A stretch of DNA of 64,000 nucleotides from Saccharicrinis fermentans DSM 9555 = JCM 21142 (lineage in GTDB: Bacteria > Bacteroidota > Bacteroidia > Bacteroidales > Marinilabiliaceae), in NCBI RefSeq assembly GCF_000517085.1, contig NZ_KI912107.1, positions 4,275,980 to 4,339,979 on the forward strand. The letters are read 5' to 3'. Within the stretch, counting starts at the first letter, position 1. The number at the start of each line of letters is the position of its first letter. The translations under genes were made by a program, and so were the position numbers. The notes beneath the pieces were generated by a model that searched no databases, had not been told where the DNA came from, and saw only the letters and a program-made list of their open reading frames with translations. Positions 49,133 to 59,700 of this stretch are shown piece by piece.

Positions 49133-50151
49133 AATGCTTATTTGTACCATTATTATTGTCAATAAATTTCACAATAGTACTACATGCACAGGAGTTTGAA
49201 TGGAATGTTAAAAATACAGGCAGTAAGGCTGGAGAACGAATAGTTGCAGTTTTAGATGCGGGCACAATCGGGAGATATACTGGTGTTGCAATAATTGGGC
49301 AGATAGTTGACAATAATGGTAATTGGGGGTATAATCTTCCCTCTGTCTCAGATTTTAAACTTTATGTCAGGTTTTCAGGAGGACTTGCATATGATTTAGT
49401 GCAAAATGAAAAGACTTCAAAAATCATACTTGGATTAAGAAAGATAACCGATTCTAAGATTCACTTAATTGCTAATTGTCCGTATAATCATATGGCAATG
49501 AGAATTAATCTCATAAAAGTTGCAGGAGGAGTCGATATTACGTTGGGAGATCCGGATTCTGTTGTTGTTGAAGGTGAACAGCTTATGTCAGAACCAAGAT
49601 ATGAAATAGACAATTTATATGTTGATGGATCTGGAAATGTATCCATTGGCAACACTTCCCCGCAAGCGAAACTGCATGTATCAGGAGATATCCTTGCAGA
49701 AGAAATCCGTGTAGAAGACATTGCTGCCAATAACCTTAACCTTGCCGGCAACCTAGCCGCCAACAATATCATCGTTACCGCTAACGGTGAAACCGCCGAC
49801 TTTGTATTTGCAGATGATTATCACCTAGCTCCTCTCTCCGAAGTAGAAAACTACATTCTTACCCATAAACACTTACCAGGTATCCCAAATGCTATCCAAA
49901 TGGAGGAACAAGGTGTGAATTTGGCAGAGATGAATAAACTGTTGTTACAGAAGGTGGAGGAGCTTGTGCTGTACCAAATTACTAAAGAAAAAGAAGTAAA
50001 ACGATTAGAGGCAGAAATCGAAAGTCTGGAAGAAGAAAAAAGAAAGGGAAAAGAGAAATTGGACGAAGTATTGAGCAAAGGACAAAGAGCAAGGAAGGAA
50101 ATGGTAAAAAGACTTGCCAAATTAGAAAAAATTATATTAAGCAATAAATAG
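49129..50151 (+). CDS. secreted fibre-like protein with FVF/HKHLPGIP module
   Basis: 340 residues. Signal peptide ending FTIVLHAQ. The N-terminal domain (GSKAGERIVAVLDAGTIGRY, TGVAIIGQIVDNNGNWGYNL) is unique to this gene and to the pseudogene at 36005. One fibre repeat GNVSIGNTSPQAKLHVSGDI, then AEEIRVEDIAANNLNLAGNL, the FVF module and about 70 residues of Lys/Glu coiled coil. Overlaps the upstream gene by four bases; the next gene starts 5 bases after its stop. Confidence 0.8.
   Translation: MKCLFVPLLLSINFTIVLHAQEFEWNVKNTGSKAGERIVAVLDAGTIGRYTGVAIIGQIVDNNGNWGYNLPSVSDFKLYVRFSGGLAYDLVQNEKTSKIILGLRKITDSKIHLIANCPYNHMAMRINLIKVAGGVDITLGDPDSVVVEGEQLMSEPRYEIDNLYVDGSGNVSIGNTSPQAKLHVSGDILAEEIRVEDIAANNLNLAGNLAANNIIVTANGETADFVFADDYHLAPLSEVENYILTHKHLPGIPNAIQMEEQGVNLAEMNKLLLQKVEELVLYQITKEKEVKRLEAEIESLEEEKRKGKEKLDEVLSKGQRARKEMVKRLAKLEKIILSNK
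49660..49963 (+). repeat. 304-bp [13 protein letters not shown] coding repeat, copy 1
   Basis: Nearly base-for-base the same as 50469-50772 (offset 809). It encodes the last fibre repeat, AEEIRVEDIAANNLNLAGNL, and the FVF module. The sequences before and after it differ between the two genes, pointing to recent gene conversion or cassette duplication. Confidence 0.85.
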
Positions 50152-50156
50152 AAAAA

Positions 50157-50900
50157 ATGAGGAAATTATTTACACTATTATGTATTGTCACTGCAACAAT
50201 AAACGTCTTAGGTCAATCAGAAACACTTGACAAAATAATTTGGCTTAACTCAGACGGTTCAGATAATACAGATCCGACCTATCTCTATAGAAATGATGAT
50301 TCAAAAGATGCCGCTACGCTTAAACTTAGAATGGGTGATGAATCAAGTTCTCTTTTTGAGGTTGGATATAATTACTATTTAGAAAGTTATAAATGGTATA
50401 GAAATTTTTCAATAACAGGTTCTGGGATTGGATATTTTCGCACAAAGCTAGGTATTGGCACAACCTCACCGCAAGCGAAACTTCACGTATCAGGAGATAT
50501 CCTTGCAGAAGAAATCCGTGTAGAAGACATTGCTGCCAATAACCTTAACCTTGCCGGCAACCTAGCCGCCAACAATATCATCGTTACCGCTAACGGTGAA
50601 ACCGCTGACTTTGTATTTGCAGATGATTATTACCTAGCTCCTCTCTCCGAAGTGGAAAACTACATTCTTACCCATAAACACTTACCGGATATACCTAGTG
50701 CTACCCAAATGGAAGAGCAAGGTGTGAATTTGGCGGAGATGAATAAACTGTTGTTGCAGAAGGTGGAGGAGTTGACGCTTTATGCAATAGAGTTAGACAA
50801 CGCGAAAAGCAAGGAACAAAAAGAAAGGGAGAATCTAGAAGAAAGGCTAGAAAGGTTGGAGATTGTGTTGTTAAACAGTCGAGCGGTTGATTGTAAATAG
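50157..50900 (+). CDS. short secreted fibre-like protein with FVF/HKHLPDIP module
   Basis: 247 residues. Signal peptide ending TINVLGQ, a unique N-terminal region of about 75 residues, one fibre repeat TKLGIGTTSPQAKLHVSGDI, AEEIRVEDIAANNLNLAGNL, then the module (FVFADDYYLAPLSEVENYIL, HKHLPDIPSATQMEEQGVNL) and a short coiled coil. Last of three consecutive fibre genes and followed 128 bases later by an Rhs N-half gene. Confidence 0.8.
   Translation: MRKLFTLLCIVTATINVLGQSETLDKIIWLNSDGSDNTDPTYLYRNDDSKDAATLKLRMGDESSSLFEVGYNYYLESYKWYRNFSITGSGIGYFRTKLGIGTTSPQAKLHVSGDILAEEIRVEDIAANNLNLAGNLAANNIIVTANGETADFVFADDYYLAPLSEVENYILTHKHLPDIPSATQMEEQGVNLAEMNKLLLQKVEELTLYAIELDNAKSKEQKERENLEERLERLEIVLLNSRAVDCK
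50469..50772 (+). repeat. 304-bp [13 protein letters not shown] coding repeat, copy 2
   Basis: See copy 1 at 49660-49963. Differences are mostly single silent changes. Confidence 0.85.
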
Positions 50901-51028
50901 GTAGTATTCGGGCTACATTACAGTGTTTGAAGATCAGTTAAAGGAACCCAGAGAGTAGGAAAATTTGCTAAATTCTTTGATGAATTTTCAAAATCTATCA
51001 CAGATATGAAAAAATAAATTTTTACATT

Positions 51029-54000
51029 ATGAAAAAAACGATACATCTAATTTTGATTATTTGCTTTTCAACATTTGGCTTCTCTCAAAATGAAATTATT
51101 TCACCTTCTCCCAATGCATCAGGCTTAGGGATTTATGGAAGTACTCCAGTAGGTTATTATACAGGTGTTCCTAATATAAGCATACCATTATATGAAATCA
51201 AATCAGGGTCTCTATCATTACCGTTATCTTTAAGTTATTATGCTGGAGGTATTAGACCTAATCAGGATGCAACTTGGGTAGGTTTAGGTTGGGTCTTAAA
51301 TTCAGGGGGTGTCATAACAAGATCAATAGTGGGGTATAATGATTTTGAGAATCCTAATTTCGTTGAAAATGCTTTTAGTTATGGCTACTACTACAACCAG
51401 GATTTTCCTGGTACTGAGAATGGAACAGAGGATCTTGATTTAACTGATATAAGTCAAGTCGATCTAGCATATTATAAAAACATGGCCAATGGTCTTTATG
51501 ATTCACAACCAGATGTTTTTTATTTTAATTTTGCGACTTTTACCGGGACATTTTATTTTGACAGAAAAAGAAATAGTACAGAAGATTATGCAGTCCCCAT
51601 ATGTAAAAAAAGAAACAATTTAGATATAAAATATTATCCAGAAGAAGAAAGGTGGGTAATAATTGATGGAGAAGGGAATAAGTATTATTTTGAAAGCACA
51701 GAATTAGCTCATAGCCTAGGTATGACGACTTCCTTTCCGTATAATCCTTCTGTATTACCATTGCATTCCGATCATCCAGACGCTGTAAGTTCATGGTATT
51801 TGGATGCCATTGTTTCTTCAATAGGCGACTCAATTAATTTTTCATATATAAAAAACAAACATTGGTTCAAAACACCAAGATCCTATAGTGAATTATGTTA
51901 TGTAATTAGGACTTGGTTAGGAGGGGAACGCGGTTATCCTTCGGTACTACCTATGAGGGCTAGTACATATTCTGTTTCATGTACAGAACATCAAGAGCTA
52001 TGTTTAAGAGAAATCACTTTTAAGGGGGGTAAAGTTAGCTTTGAAGTAACTGATAGAGATGATTTGGATTCAGGTTCTCCGTATACAACTACGGGTGGTA
52101 AAGCTCATAAATTAGATAAGATTATTGTTTTGACTGACACTGATACCATAATGCAATACAAGTTACACTTCAGTTATGAAAGTAATAGGCTATTATTAGA
52201 TTCTATCTATAAATATAATAAGGGTATTAACGGTAACTCATACTTATTTACATATAATAAAAGTTTTAGTTGGCCATCTAAGACAACAGTAAAAATTGAT
52301 ACGTGGGGCTACTATAATAATGGTACTGGCAACCTATATAAATGGGGGTATACTTCTCCTACTTATAATCCAGGTAGAGGAACTTTAATCCCTCAATATA
52401 CCTATACAGGAGAGGAGGGACAGACCAAAACAATTTATGGAGCTGATAGAGATGTTGATACTGTCTATAATCAAATGGGAATTTTGCAATCTATTACATA
52501 TCCCACAGGAGGCAATAGTGAGTTCGAGTACGAAACAAACGACTATTTCGATCCAGAAGAGTCTTACTATGAGTATGAAGAGACGAATAGTTATGCTAAA
52601 ACAAACGGAGCAATAGGTAGTATTCCTGAAAATGAGGATTATTTTACACTGGAAAAAGAAGAGTTTGTAAAAATCCAACATGGATTCACTGCTCTTGAAA
52701 GTGAGATGGCCAAATTAACAATAGGTGCTGAAGAAGTAGGTTATTGCGATTTCACATTATTGGTTGGAGGAAAATATGGAGCTATTATAAAAATAAATGA
52801 TGATCAGTCTGTCGATACGATAAGATCATACAGTATGTATCCTGGCGAATATCTATTTGAAGAAACGACGATTTGTGAGAATTTATTATGGGAATTTGTG
52901 GACGTGGACTCAACCTATCTTGAGGCAGGAACTTATAAAGTTTTGGCTAGGGGTGTATTCCTTGAGGGTAATTTTGTTCGTTTAAATTATGTTTCTGACT
53001 CTACCCTGATTCCTAATATAAATGAAAAAGGAGGAGGTTTAAGGATAAAGAAAATTACAGATACAACAGGGGAAGAACAAATTGAGCGCGAATTTACTTA
53101 TAATTCTTCATTGTATGGGCAAGAGTCCAGTGGAATATTAATGACAGACCCTGAATTCATATCATATATAGATCTGTATATGAGTACAATATATCTTTAT
53201 GGAACAACTGGGGTAATGAATGTTACAACAGGATATAAATATCTGGTAGGAATGTCAAATAGTTATACTCCTATAGGGTATTCTGCTGCTGGTTCAAGTA
53301 TTGGTTATTCTTGTGTCTCCGAATCTTTTAAAGGTGGAGAAGGAGGAAAAAAAGTCATGTTCTATTTGAACACTGCTGATCAAAATCAGTATAGACACAT
53401 ACCAGGAGTGCCTAGTACTGCTAACTTAAGCAATGGGATTTTAAGGAAAGAATATATCTTCGATGAATCTGATAATTTGTTACGAAAAAAGATAAACGTC
53501 TATAAAAAATCAGAAAATTTTAATCAATATGTAAAGGGAATAGTATTACAAAAATACTTTGGGCCAGATAAAGAAGCTTGTTTATTGGCTGACTATAATC
53601 TTTCTTCGGAATGGTGGAAATTAGAATCCGAAACGATGACTAATTACAGCTTATCAAATGATAGTATCCAAGAAGTATATCAGTACTTATATAACGAAGA
53701 GAATCTTCTAGTAAACAAAATTACTAATCCAATTAGTGATGGTGGAGTTGCGACCCAAGAAATTACATATACTTGCGATATTCTTGATGACAACGGAGTA
53801 TATGAAGGGATGAAAACAGCAAACATGATCGAACTTCCAGTTGAAATCAGAAGATATGTCGATGGTAAATTAGTAGATAGTAATTTAACCACTTACCAAG
53901 AGGCTAACGGTTTATTTTTACCATATAAGCGTTATACATTGAATAATGCAAAACCAATATCTGGATTTTCTAATTTTTCAGGAAGTGTTCAAGCTGAATA

Positions 54001-54427
54001 TAACCAAACTCCAGAGATGGAGTTTGTTAAGTATAATGATAAGGGTAAAGTTCTGCAGATGGAAGACAAGAGTGGCAAAATAACGAGTTATGTATGGGGA
54101 TACAATAACCAATACCCAGTTGCAAAAATTATTAACGCAGCAATATCCCAAGTCGAAGGAGCTTTGGGGCTGACTCATTTAAGCGATGGTGTTGGAAGTG
54201 GAGGGTTGAATGATATTCAAAATACCAATTTAAGAAAAATACCAGGTGCTTTAGTTACCACTTACACCTACAATCCTCTTATAGGTATAACCAGTATAAC
54301 AGACCCCAACGGCCGAATTACTTACTACGAGTACGATTCTTTCGGTCGTTTAGAATATATCAAAGATCAGGATCATAACATCCTTCAAAAATACGATTAC
54401 AAATATGCTACAGAAACATCTTACTAA
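51029..54427 (+). CDS. large secreted Rhs/YD-repeat-like protein, N-half type without core
   Basis: 1132 residues. Signal peptide ending FSTFGFSQ. Early strands SPNASGLGIYGSTPVGYYTG, VPNISIPLYEIKSGSLSLPL and ATWVGLGWVLNSGGVITRSI resemble the first strands of SpvB/TcdB and Rhs shells. It ends with a YD repeat (TDPNGRITYYEYDSFGRLEY) and lacks the Rhs core and any toxin domain. Followed by a T9SS-sorted protein and then the Rhs-core toxin gene, with which it could form one encapsulating shell (inference). Confidence 0.82.
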   Translation: MKKTIHLILIICFSTFGFSQNEIISPSPNASGLGIYGSTPVGYYTGVPNISIPLYEIKSGSLSLPLSLSYYAGGIRPNQDATWVGLGWVLNSGGVITRSIVGYNDFENPNFVENAFSYGYYYNQDFPGTENGTEDLDLTDISQVDLAYYKNMANGLYDSQPDVFYFNFATFTGTFYFDRKRNSTEDYAVPICKKRNNLDIKYYPEEERWVIIDGEGNKYYFESTELAHSLGMTTSFPYNPSVLPLHSDHPDAVSSWYLDAIVSSIGDSINFSYIKNKHWFKTPRSYSELCYVIRTWLGGERGYPSVLPMRASTYSVSCTEHQELCLREITFKGGKVSFEVTDRDDLDSGSPYTTTGGKAHKLDKIIVLTDTDTIMQYKLHFSYESNRLLLDSIYKYNKGINGNSYLFTYNKSFSWPSKTTVKIDTWGYYNNGTGNLYKWGYTSPTYNPGRGTLIPQYTYTGEEGQTKTIYGADRDVDTVYNQMGILQSITYPTGGNSEFEYETNDYFDPEESYYEYEETNSYAKTNGAIGSIPENEDYFTLEKEEFVKIQHGFTALESEMAKLTIGAEEVGYCDFTLLVGGKYGAIIKINDDQSVDTIRSYSMYPGEYLFEETTICENLLWEFVDVDSTYLEAGTYKVLARGVFLEGNFVRLNYVSDSTLIPNINEKGGGLRIKKITDTTGEEQIEREFTYNSSLYGQESSGILMTDPEFISYIDLYMSTIYLYGTTGVMNVTTGYKYLVGMSNSYTPIGYSAAGSSIGYSCVSESFKGGEGGKKVMFYLNTADQNQYRHIPGVPSTANLSNGILRKEYIFDESDNLLRKKINVYKKSENFNQYVKGIVLQKYFGPDKEACLLADYNLSSEWWKLESETMTNYSLSNDSIQEVYQYLYNEENLLVNKITNPISDGGVATQEITYTCDILDDNGVYEGMKTANMIELPVEIRRYVDGKLVDSNLTTYQEANGLFLPYKRYTLNNAKPISGFSNFSGSVQAEYNQTPEMEFVKYNDKGKVLQMEDKSGKITSYVWGYNNQYPVAKIINAAISQVEGALGLTHLSDGVGSGGLNDIQNTNLRKIPGALVTTYTYNPLIGITSITDPNGRITYYEYDSFGRLEYIKDQDHNILQKYDYKYATETSY

Positions 54428-54437
54428 AACACCTAAT

Positions 54438-56525
54438 ATGAAAAATCTAACACCAATTTGGGTTGGGATATTATTGATGCTTAGCATTACAGTTAATGCG
54501 CAAAACCCTCAGAAAATCTACCACTGGATGCAGCAATTAGGAGGGCCTGGCTGGGACATACCCACAAGTATAACCACCGACAGCAAAAACAATGTTTACG
54601 TGGCAGGGAGTTTTACTGAAAGGCTGCAATGCAACAAAAAGGAAATAAAAAGCGAAGGAAATCACGATATCTATGTAGCTCGTTTTACTCAAGACGGCAG
54701 ATTGCAGTGGCTTTGGCAGGCCGGAGGGCTATATATGGACAATATATCGGCTATTTATCCGGCACCCGATAATGACCTATACATAACTGGAATCATACAA
54801 GGAGAGATGAAGTTTGGCAAGCAAAAGATACAAGGCGAAAGCAAAAAGCTGTTTGTAGCCCGTATTAATAAGCGAGGTAAGGCCGATTGGGTTCATACCA
54901 TTCCGTTTTATTATGCAGCATCTGGATATTTGATGGATGCGGATATTCAGGGCAATGTGATTGTTGGAGGAGTATTTAGCGATACGCTCCATTGTGCAAC
55001 TGGAGATTTGATCAGTAAAGGGCATAACGACATGTTTGTAGCCCGCATAATGCCAGACGGAACAGTAGATAATATTGTGCAATTGGGCGGGGAAGGAAAG
55101 GAAAAGCTGAGCGCACTATCCGTAGATAGTCTAAACCATATTTATATTGCAGGCAAAAACGAAAAGGCTTTTCAAGCTGGTTATTTGGAAATTACAGCAA
55201 GCAGTAAACAACAAAAAAGCAATAGTTTTATCATGCAGCTGGATAGTATGCTCATGGGCATATGGTCAAAACCTTTTAACAGTCCCTCATATGTTGATAT
55301 AACGGGAATGGCTTGTGACAAACAAAACCAATTGCTGTTATCGGGCAGTTTTAATCAGGAACTGTTGGTGGATACCCTGCAGTTTGACAGTAAGGGACTA
55401 ACAGATTTTTTTGTATGTAAAGCTGATTCAACAGGAAATATAAATTGGCTAAAAACCTTTGGAGGTAAATATAGCGATCGTTGTCGCGATCTGAAATTGA
55501 ATATGTTTGGAGGCGCCATGGTAACCGGGAGCTTTAATGATACTTTGCAGATGGATTCAATACAGATAAATACCGTGAGTGAATATTCTGAAGCATTTAT
55601 TGCACAGTTAGATACATCGGGTATGGTAATTTGGGCAGAAGCCATGCATGGTAAAGGTGGCAGCGCCAGTAATGGTGGAGCTTTGGATACAAAAGGTAAT
55701 TTGTATTTGATGGGAAGCTTCAATGGCAGCCTAAGTGCCGGGGGCTCCGAAATAGAAACACTGGGCGATGAAGATATTTTTGTGGCCAAATATTACAATT
55801 GCCCTCCGGTAGCTTCAGCAATAAACAGTCCAGGATATTTGTGTCAAGGTAGTATAGCTGAGTTAAGCATAGGAAAAGGATATATGAATATAATATGGAA
55901 TGATACACTCCAGAATGTGGAATCTATACATATCGATGCCCCGGGCGATTATTATGTTACCATGGTGGATAAAAGAGGCTGTGTAATATCTGATACAGTT
56001 ACCATTACAGAAGTACCAACTCTAGAGTTTAGTCTGGGTCGCGATACCGCTATGCTTATAAGCGAAAAACTTGAGTTGATAGGTCCTGACAATGCCTTTG
56101 CCTATTTGTGGAATGATAATACGAACCTTCAAACCCAGATTGCCTATAGCAATAACCATGCTGGAATTTACGGCTATAAGCTTACAATAACCGATAGCCT
56201 CGGATGTCAGTGGAGTGATAGTATTCGTATAGAGTTTTACGAGGAACTAGATTATGCTGACTTGACTGAAGGGGAACGTCTGGTAACTATATACCCAATT
56301 CCTGTAAAAGAATCATTTACATGGCGATTTGAAACTACGGAAGAAGTAAAGATGACAGTAGAGATTGTAGATGGAGCAGGAATTATACACTACCATCAAA
56401 AGATTGATCGTTATTTACCCGGTGAGCAAAAAAAAGTGGAAGCCAGAAACTTGAATCCAGGTATCTATTTCTTTACTATAATAAGTAATGGTAAAAGATT
56501 AACTAAGAAGTTTGTTAAAAATTAG
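54438..56525 (+). CDS. SBBP beta-propeller protein with T9SS C-terminal sorting domain
   Basis: 695 residues from ATG 54438; the longer frame from 54405 overlaps the upstream gene. Signal peptide ending SITVNAQ. Repeats of the SBBP type (ITTDSKNNVYVAGSFTERLQ, LDTKGNLYLMGSFNGSLSAG, GGEGKEKLSALSVDSLNHIY) form a propeller over residues 20-460, then an Ig/PKD-like stretch, then a type A T9SS signal (TIYPIPVKESFTWRFETTEE ... NLNPGIYFFTIISNGKRLTK). Should be exported and anchored on the surface by the T9SS. It lies between the two Rhs-type genes. Confidence 0.85.
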   Translation: MKNLTPIWVGILLMLSITVNAQNPQKIYHWMQQLGGPGWDIPTSITTDSKNNVYVAGSFTERLQCNKKEIKSEGNHDIYVARFTQDGRLQWLWQAGGLYMDNISAIYPAPDNDLYITGIIQGEMKFGKQKIQGESKKLFVARINKRGKADWVHTIPFYYAASGYLMDADIQGNVIVGGVFSDTLHCATGDLISKGHNDMFVARIMPDGTVDNIVQLGGEGKEKLSALSVDSLNHIYIAGKNEKAFQAGYLEITASSKQQKSNSFIMQLDSMLMGIWSKPFNSPSYVDITGMACDKQNQLLLSGSFNQELLVDTLQFDSKGLTDFFVCKADSTGNINWLKTFGGKYSDRCRDLKLNMFGGAMVTGSFNDTLQMDSIQINTVSEYSEAFIAQLDTSGMVIWAEAMHGKGGSASNGGALDTKGNLYLMGSFNGSLSAGGSEIETLGDEDIFVAKYYNCPPVASAINSPGYLCQGSIAELSIGKGYMNIIWNDTLQNVESIHIDAPGDYYVTMVDKRGCVISDTVTITEVPTLEFSLGRDTAMLISEKLELIGPDNAFAYLWNDNTNLQTQIAYSNNHAGIYGYKLTITDSLGCQWSDSIRIEFYEELDYADLTEGERLVTIYPIPVKESFTWRFETTEEVKMTVEIVDGAGIIHYHQKIDRYLPGEQKKVEARNLNPGIYFFTIISNGKRLTKKFVKN

Positions 56526-56725
56526 ATATACAATAAAAGTATAATAGGAAAAGATAACAAGCATAATGCTGATATTACCTGATATGTACTACTAGAGAGT
56601 ATTACAAAATGCTTTCAGGCTGATAATTATCTCTTCTGATAAAATTGTGTGTAGAATCTTGTGCTCTTATAAAGACAAGTGCTTAAGGGAAAAATGTTTA
56701 AGCTTTTATACTAAAGTAGAAATAA

Positions 56726-59700
56726 ATGAAAAATAAAATATATATTATACTCATGTTCCTGTTGGTAGATCTGTTACCCTCGCAAGCTCAGGAGCATATC
56801 ACAGTAGATGATGTGATAACAGGGAAGACCATATTAAAGGCTCAAAAGAGTATCGTTTTACAGCCTGGATTTCATGCGGTAGCAGGAGCGGACTTTCATG
56901 CTTATATTGACCCCGATGCTTCTGCGGCATCGCCTAACCCAACATCAACAGCAACGACATCTGTAACTGTTGGCGGAACCTCCACGACTACAAGTCAAAA
57001 CTATATTCGAAGCATTGCATTCAGGGAGCCTCATTCAAGCATTCCTTCAGGAAGTTATGCTCATACCGAAGAGATACAGTATTTTGATGGACTGGGCAGG
57101 CCTAGCCAAATAATACAAGTAGATGCATCACCCAAAGGTCATGATATTGTGCAGCCCATTGTTTATGATGATTTTGGAAGAGAAGCAAAAAAATACCTTC
57201 CGTATATTGATATTAATAACAACGGGGCGTTTGTTGAAAATGCAGTATCAGAATGTGTAAACTTTTATAAAACAGCCAATAGAATTGAAGGTAAAGAACA
57301 TGACTCTAATCCTTTTGCTTTTACTCGTTTTGAAAACTCACCGCTAAACCGAGTTGAAAGCCAGCTGGGAGCAGGAAGTGACTGGCATACAAAAAATAAG
57401 GCAGTAAATTATAAATATACTACCAATACAGAAACAGTTAGTTCATGGGATGAAGAACGAAGAGCTTTTTCTTACCGAAAATACTCTTTATATGTAACAG
57501 AAATAATGGATGAAAATGGGCATGTCACTAAAGAGTACAAAGATAAACTTGGACAGGTTATTTTAAAGGAATCTATGAATGAATCAGAAACCCTTAGGAC
57601 TCATTATATCTACGATGATTTTGGATTGTTACGTATAGTTGTGCCGCCATTGGCGGATTCTCCAGAAGATGAAGACCTTTGTTATTATTACTGCTATGAT
57701 GGACGTAAGCGTATGATAAGTAAAAAGATACCTGGGGCAGAAATAGTTAATATGGTTTATGACTACAGGGACAGACTAGTGTTGACTCAAGATGGTAATA
57801 TGCGCGCCGAAAACGGAAACAAATACCTATTTACTAAGTACGACCAGTTGAATCGTCCGGTGTTAACTGGAACCATTGTGGCTAAGAAAAGCCTTTCTGA
57901 ATTAAGAACTGATTTTGATAATTATGGAGATGTATCATCCGAAAAGATGTATGAAGAATACCAGAAAGGCAAAAATAAGAACACATACGGCTATACGACA
58001 AGTCAGAGTTATCCATCATTGGCGGTAGATAATAATACCATCGATATATTAACGGTAACATGGTATGATGATAAGGATTATGATTTTATCGAAAACCTTG
58101 GTTATAGCGATGAGCTAAAATTTAACTCAAGTTACATGCCTGATGGTTATGAGCAAAACAAATCGAGTTATACCAAGGGAGTAGCTATAGGAAGCATGGT
58201 TAAAGCACTTCCAGTTGGAGGATCGGGCTTAATTATGGCTAACACAACGCTAGTTACTGTATCTTATTTCGATAAATATGGCAACGTCATTATGATTGCT
58301 AAAACAAACCACAAGGGTGGTGTTGACAGGCTTTGTAGTAAATATAAAAAAATAACTCATGAAGTAGAAGAAACCACGCAAGTGCATAAAATTCCTAACC
58401 AGGAAGATTTGACAGTAGTAAAAGGTTTTAAATACGATCATATGGGGCGATTGCTGGAAACCACCTGTAAGGTGAATAACCAAGATAAGTTTGTGCTCAA
58501 TGCATCACGCTACAATGAGTTAGGAGAATTGGTTACGAAATACCTGCATTCAGAGGATGCTAGCAATAGCAGTTCTAAAACATTTGTGCAAGAAGTAAAC
58601 TATCGTTATAACATCCGTGGTTGGTTAACCTCGATTAACGATCCAGACTTAAGCGAGGACAATGATTTGTTTGGAATGAAACTATATTATAATAATTTAG
58701 GTTCGTTAAACCAGTCTATTGTGCCAACTGCAAGCCAACAGTTTAATGGTAATATTGCTGCAATGGTTTGCGGAACAATGGGTGAAAACAGCCAGGTACA
58801 TGGGTTTGGATATGATTACGATAGTTTAAACCGTTTAAAATATGCTCGCTATGGTGAGGGAAGTGCATTAGCCAATAACAAGAATAAGAATAATGTGAGT
58901 GATATTACTTACGATAAGAATGGTAATATACAGACATTAAAGCGCTATTTTAATGGTATGCTAGCTGATGACTTGACTTACACCTACGAAAATACGAATG
59001 AAAAAAGTAATAGGTTGAAGAAGGTTACCGATCCTGCTGGAGATATAACAGCTATGGCTGGCGATATAGATCTGGCAGATTTTAAGTTGGAACAACCAAG
59101 CCGAAATTATGAGTACGACGATGCTGGCAATATGAAATATGATCCATCAAGGGGAATGGTGATCAAGTATAACTTTTTAAATCTACCTCAGGAAGTTAAA
59201 GTTAGTGACACACGAAAGATTTTTTATCATTACGATGCGGCAGGAAACAAGTTGGCCAAATATATTAACGATGATGGAACATATAAGTCTACTGATTATG
59301 TTGACAACTTGGTTTATACTGATGGTAAAAAGAGTTTTTTCTCCACAGAAGAAGGACGAGCTGTTCCTATAAAAGAAGGCGATAATACTCGCTGGCACTT
59401 TGAGTACAATTTAAAAGATCACTTAGGAAATACCCGTGTTGTATTTGGAGGAAGTATGATACCCGGAGGTGCCGACATTGTGCAAACAAGTAGTTACTAT
59501 CCATTTGGAATGGTCATGGCGCAAAAAAAATACAATACAGCAGGTGCAAATTACCAACAAAACAAATATCTTTACAACGGAAAAGAACTTCAGGATGACG
59601 ATCTTGGAGGCGTGAGTTTGGACTGGTACGATTATGGGGCTAGGTTTTATGACCCGGCGATTGGACGCTGGAATGCTGTTGACCCGCTAGCTGAGAAATA

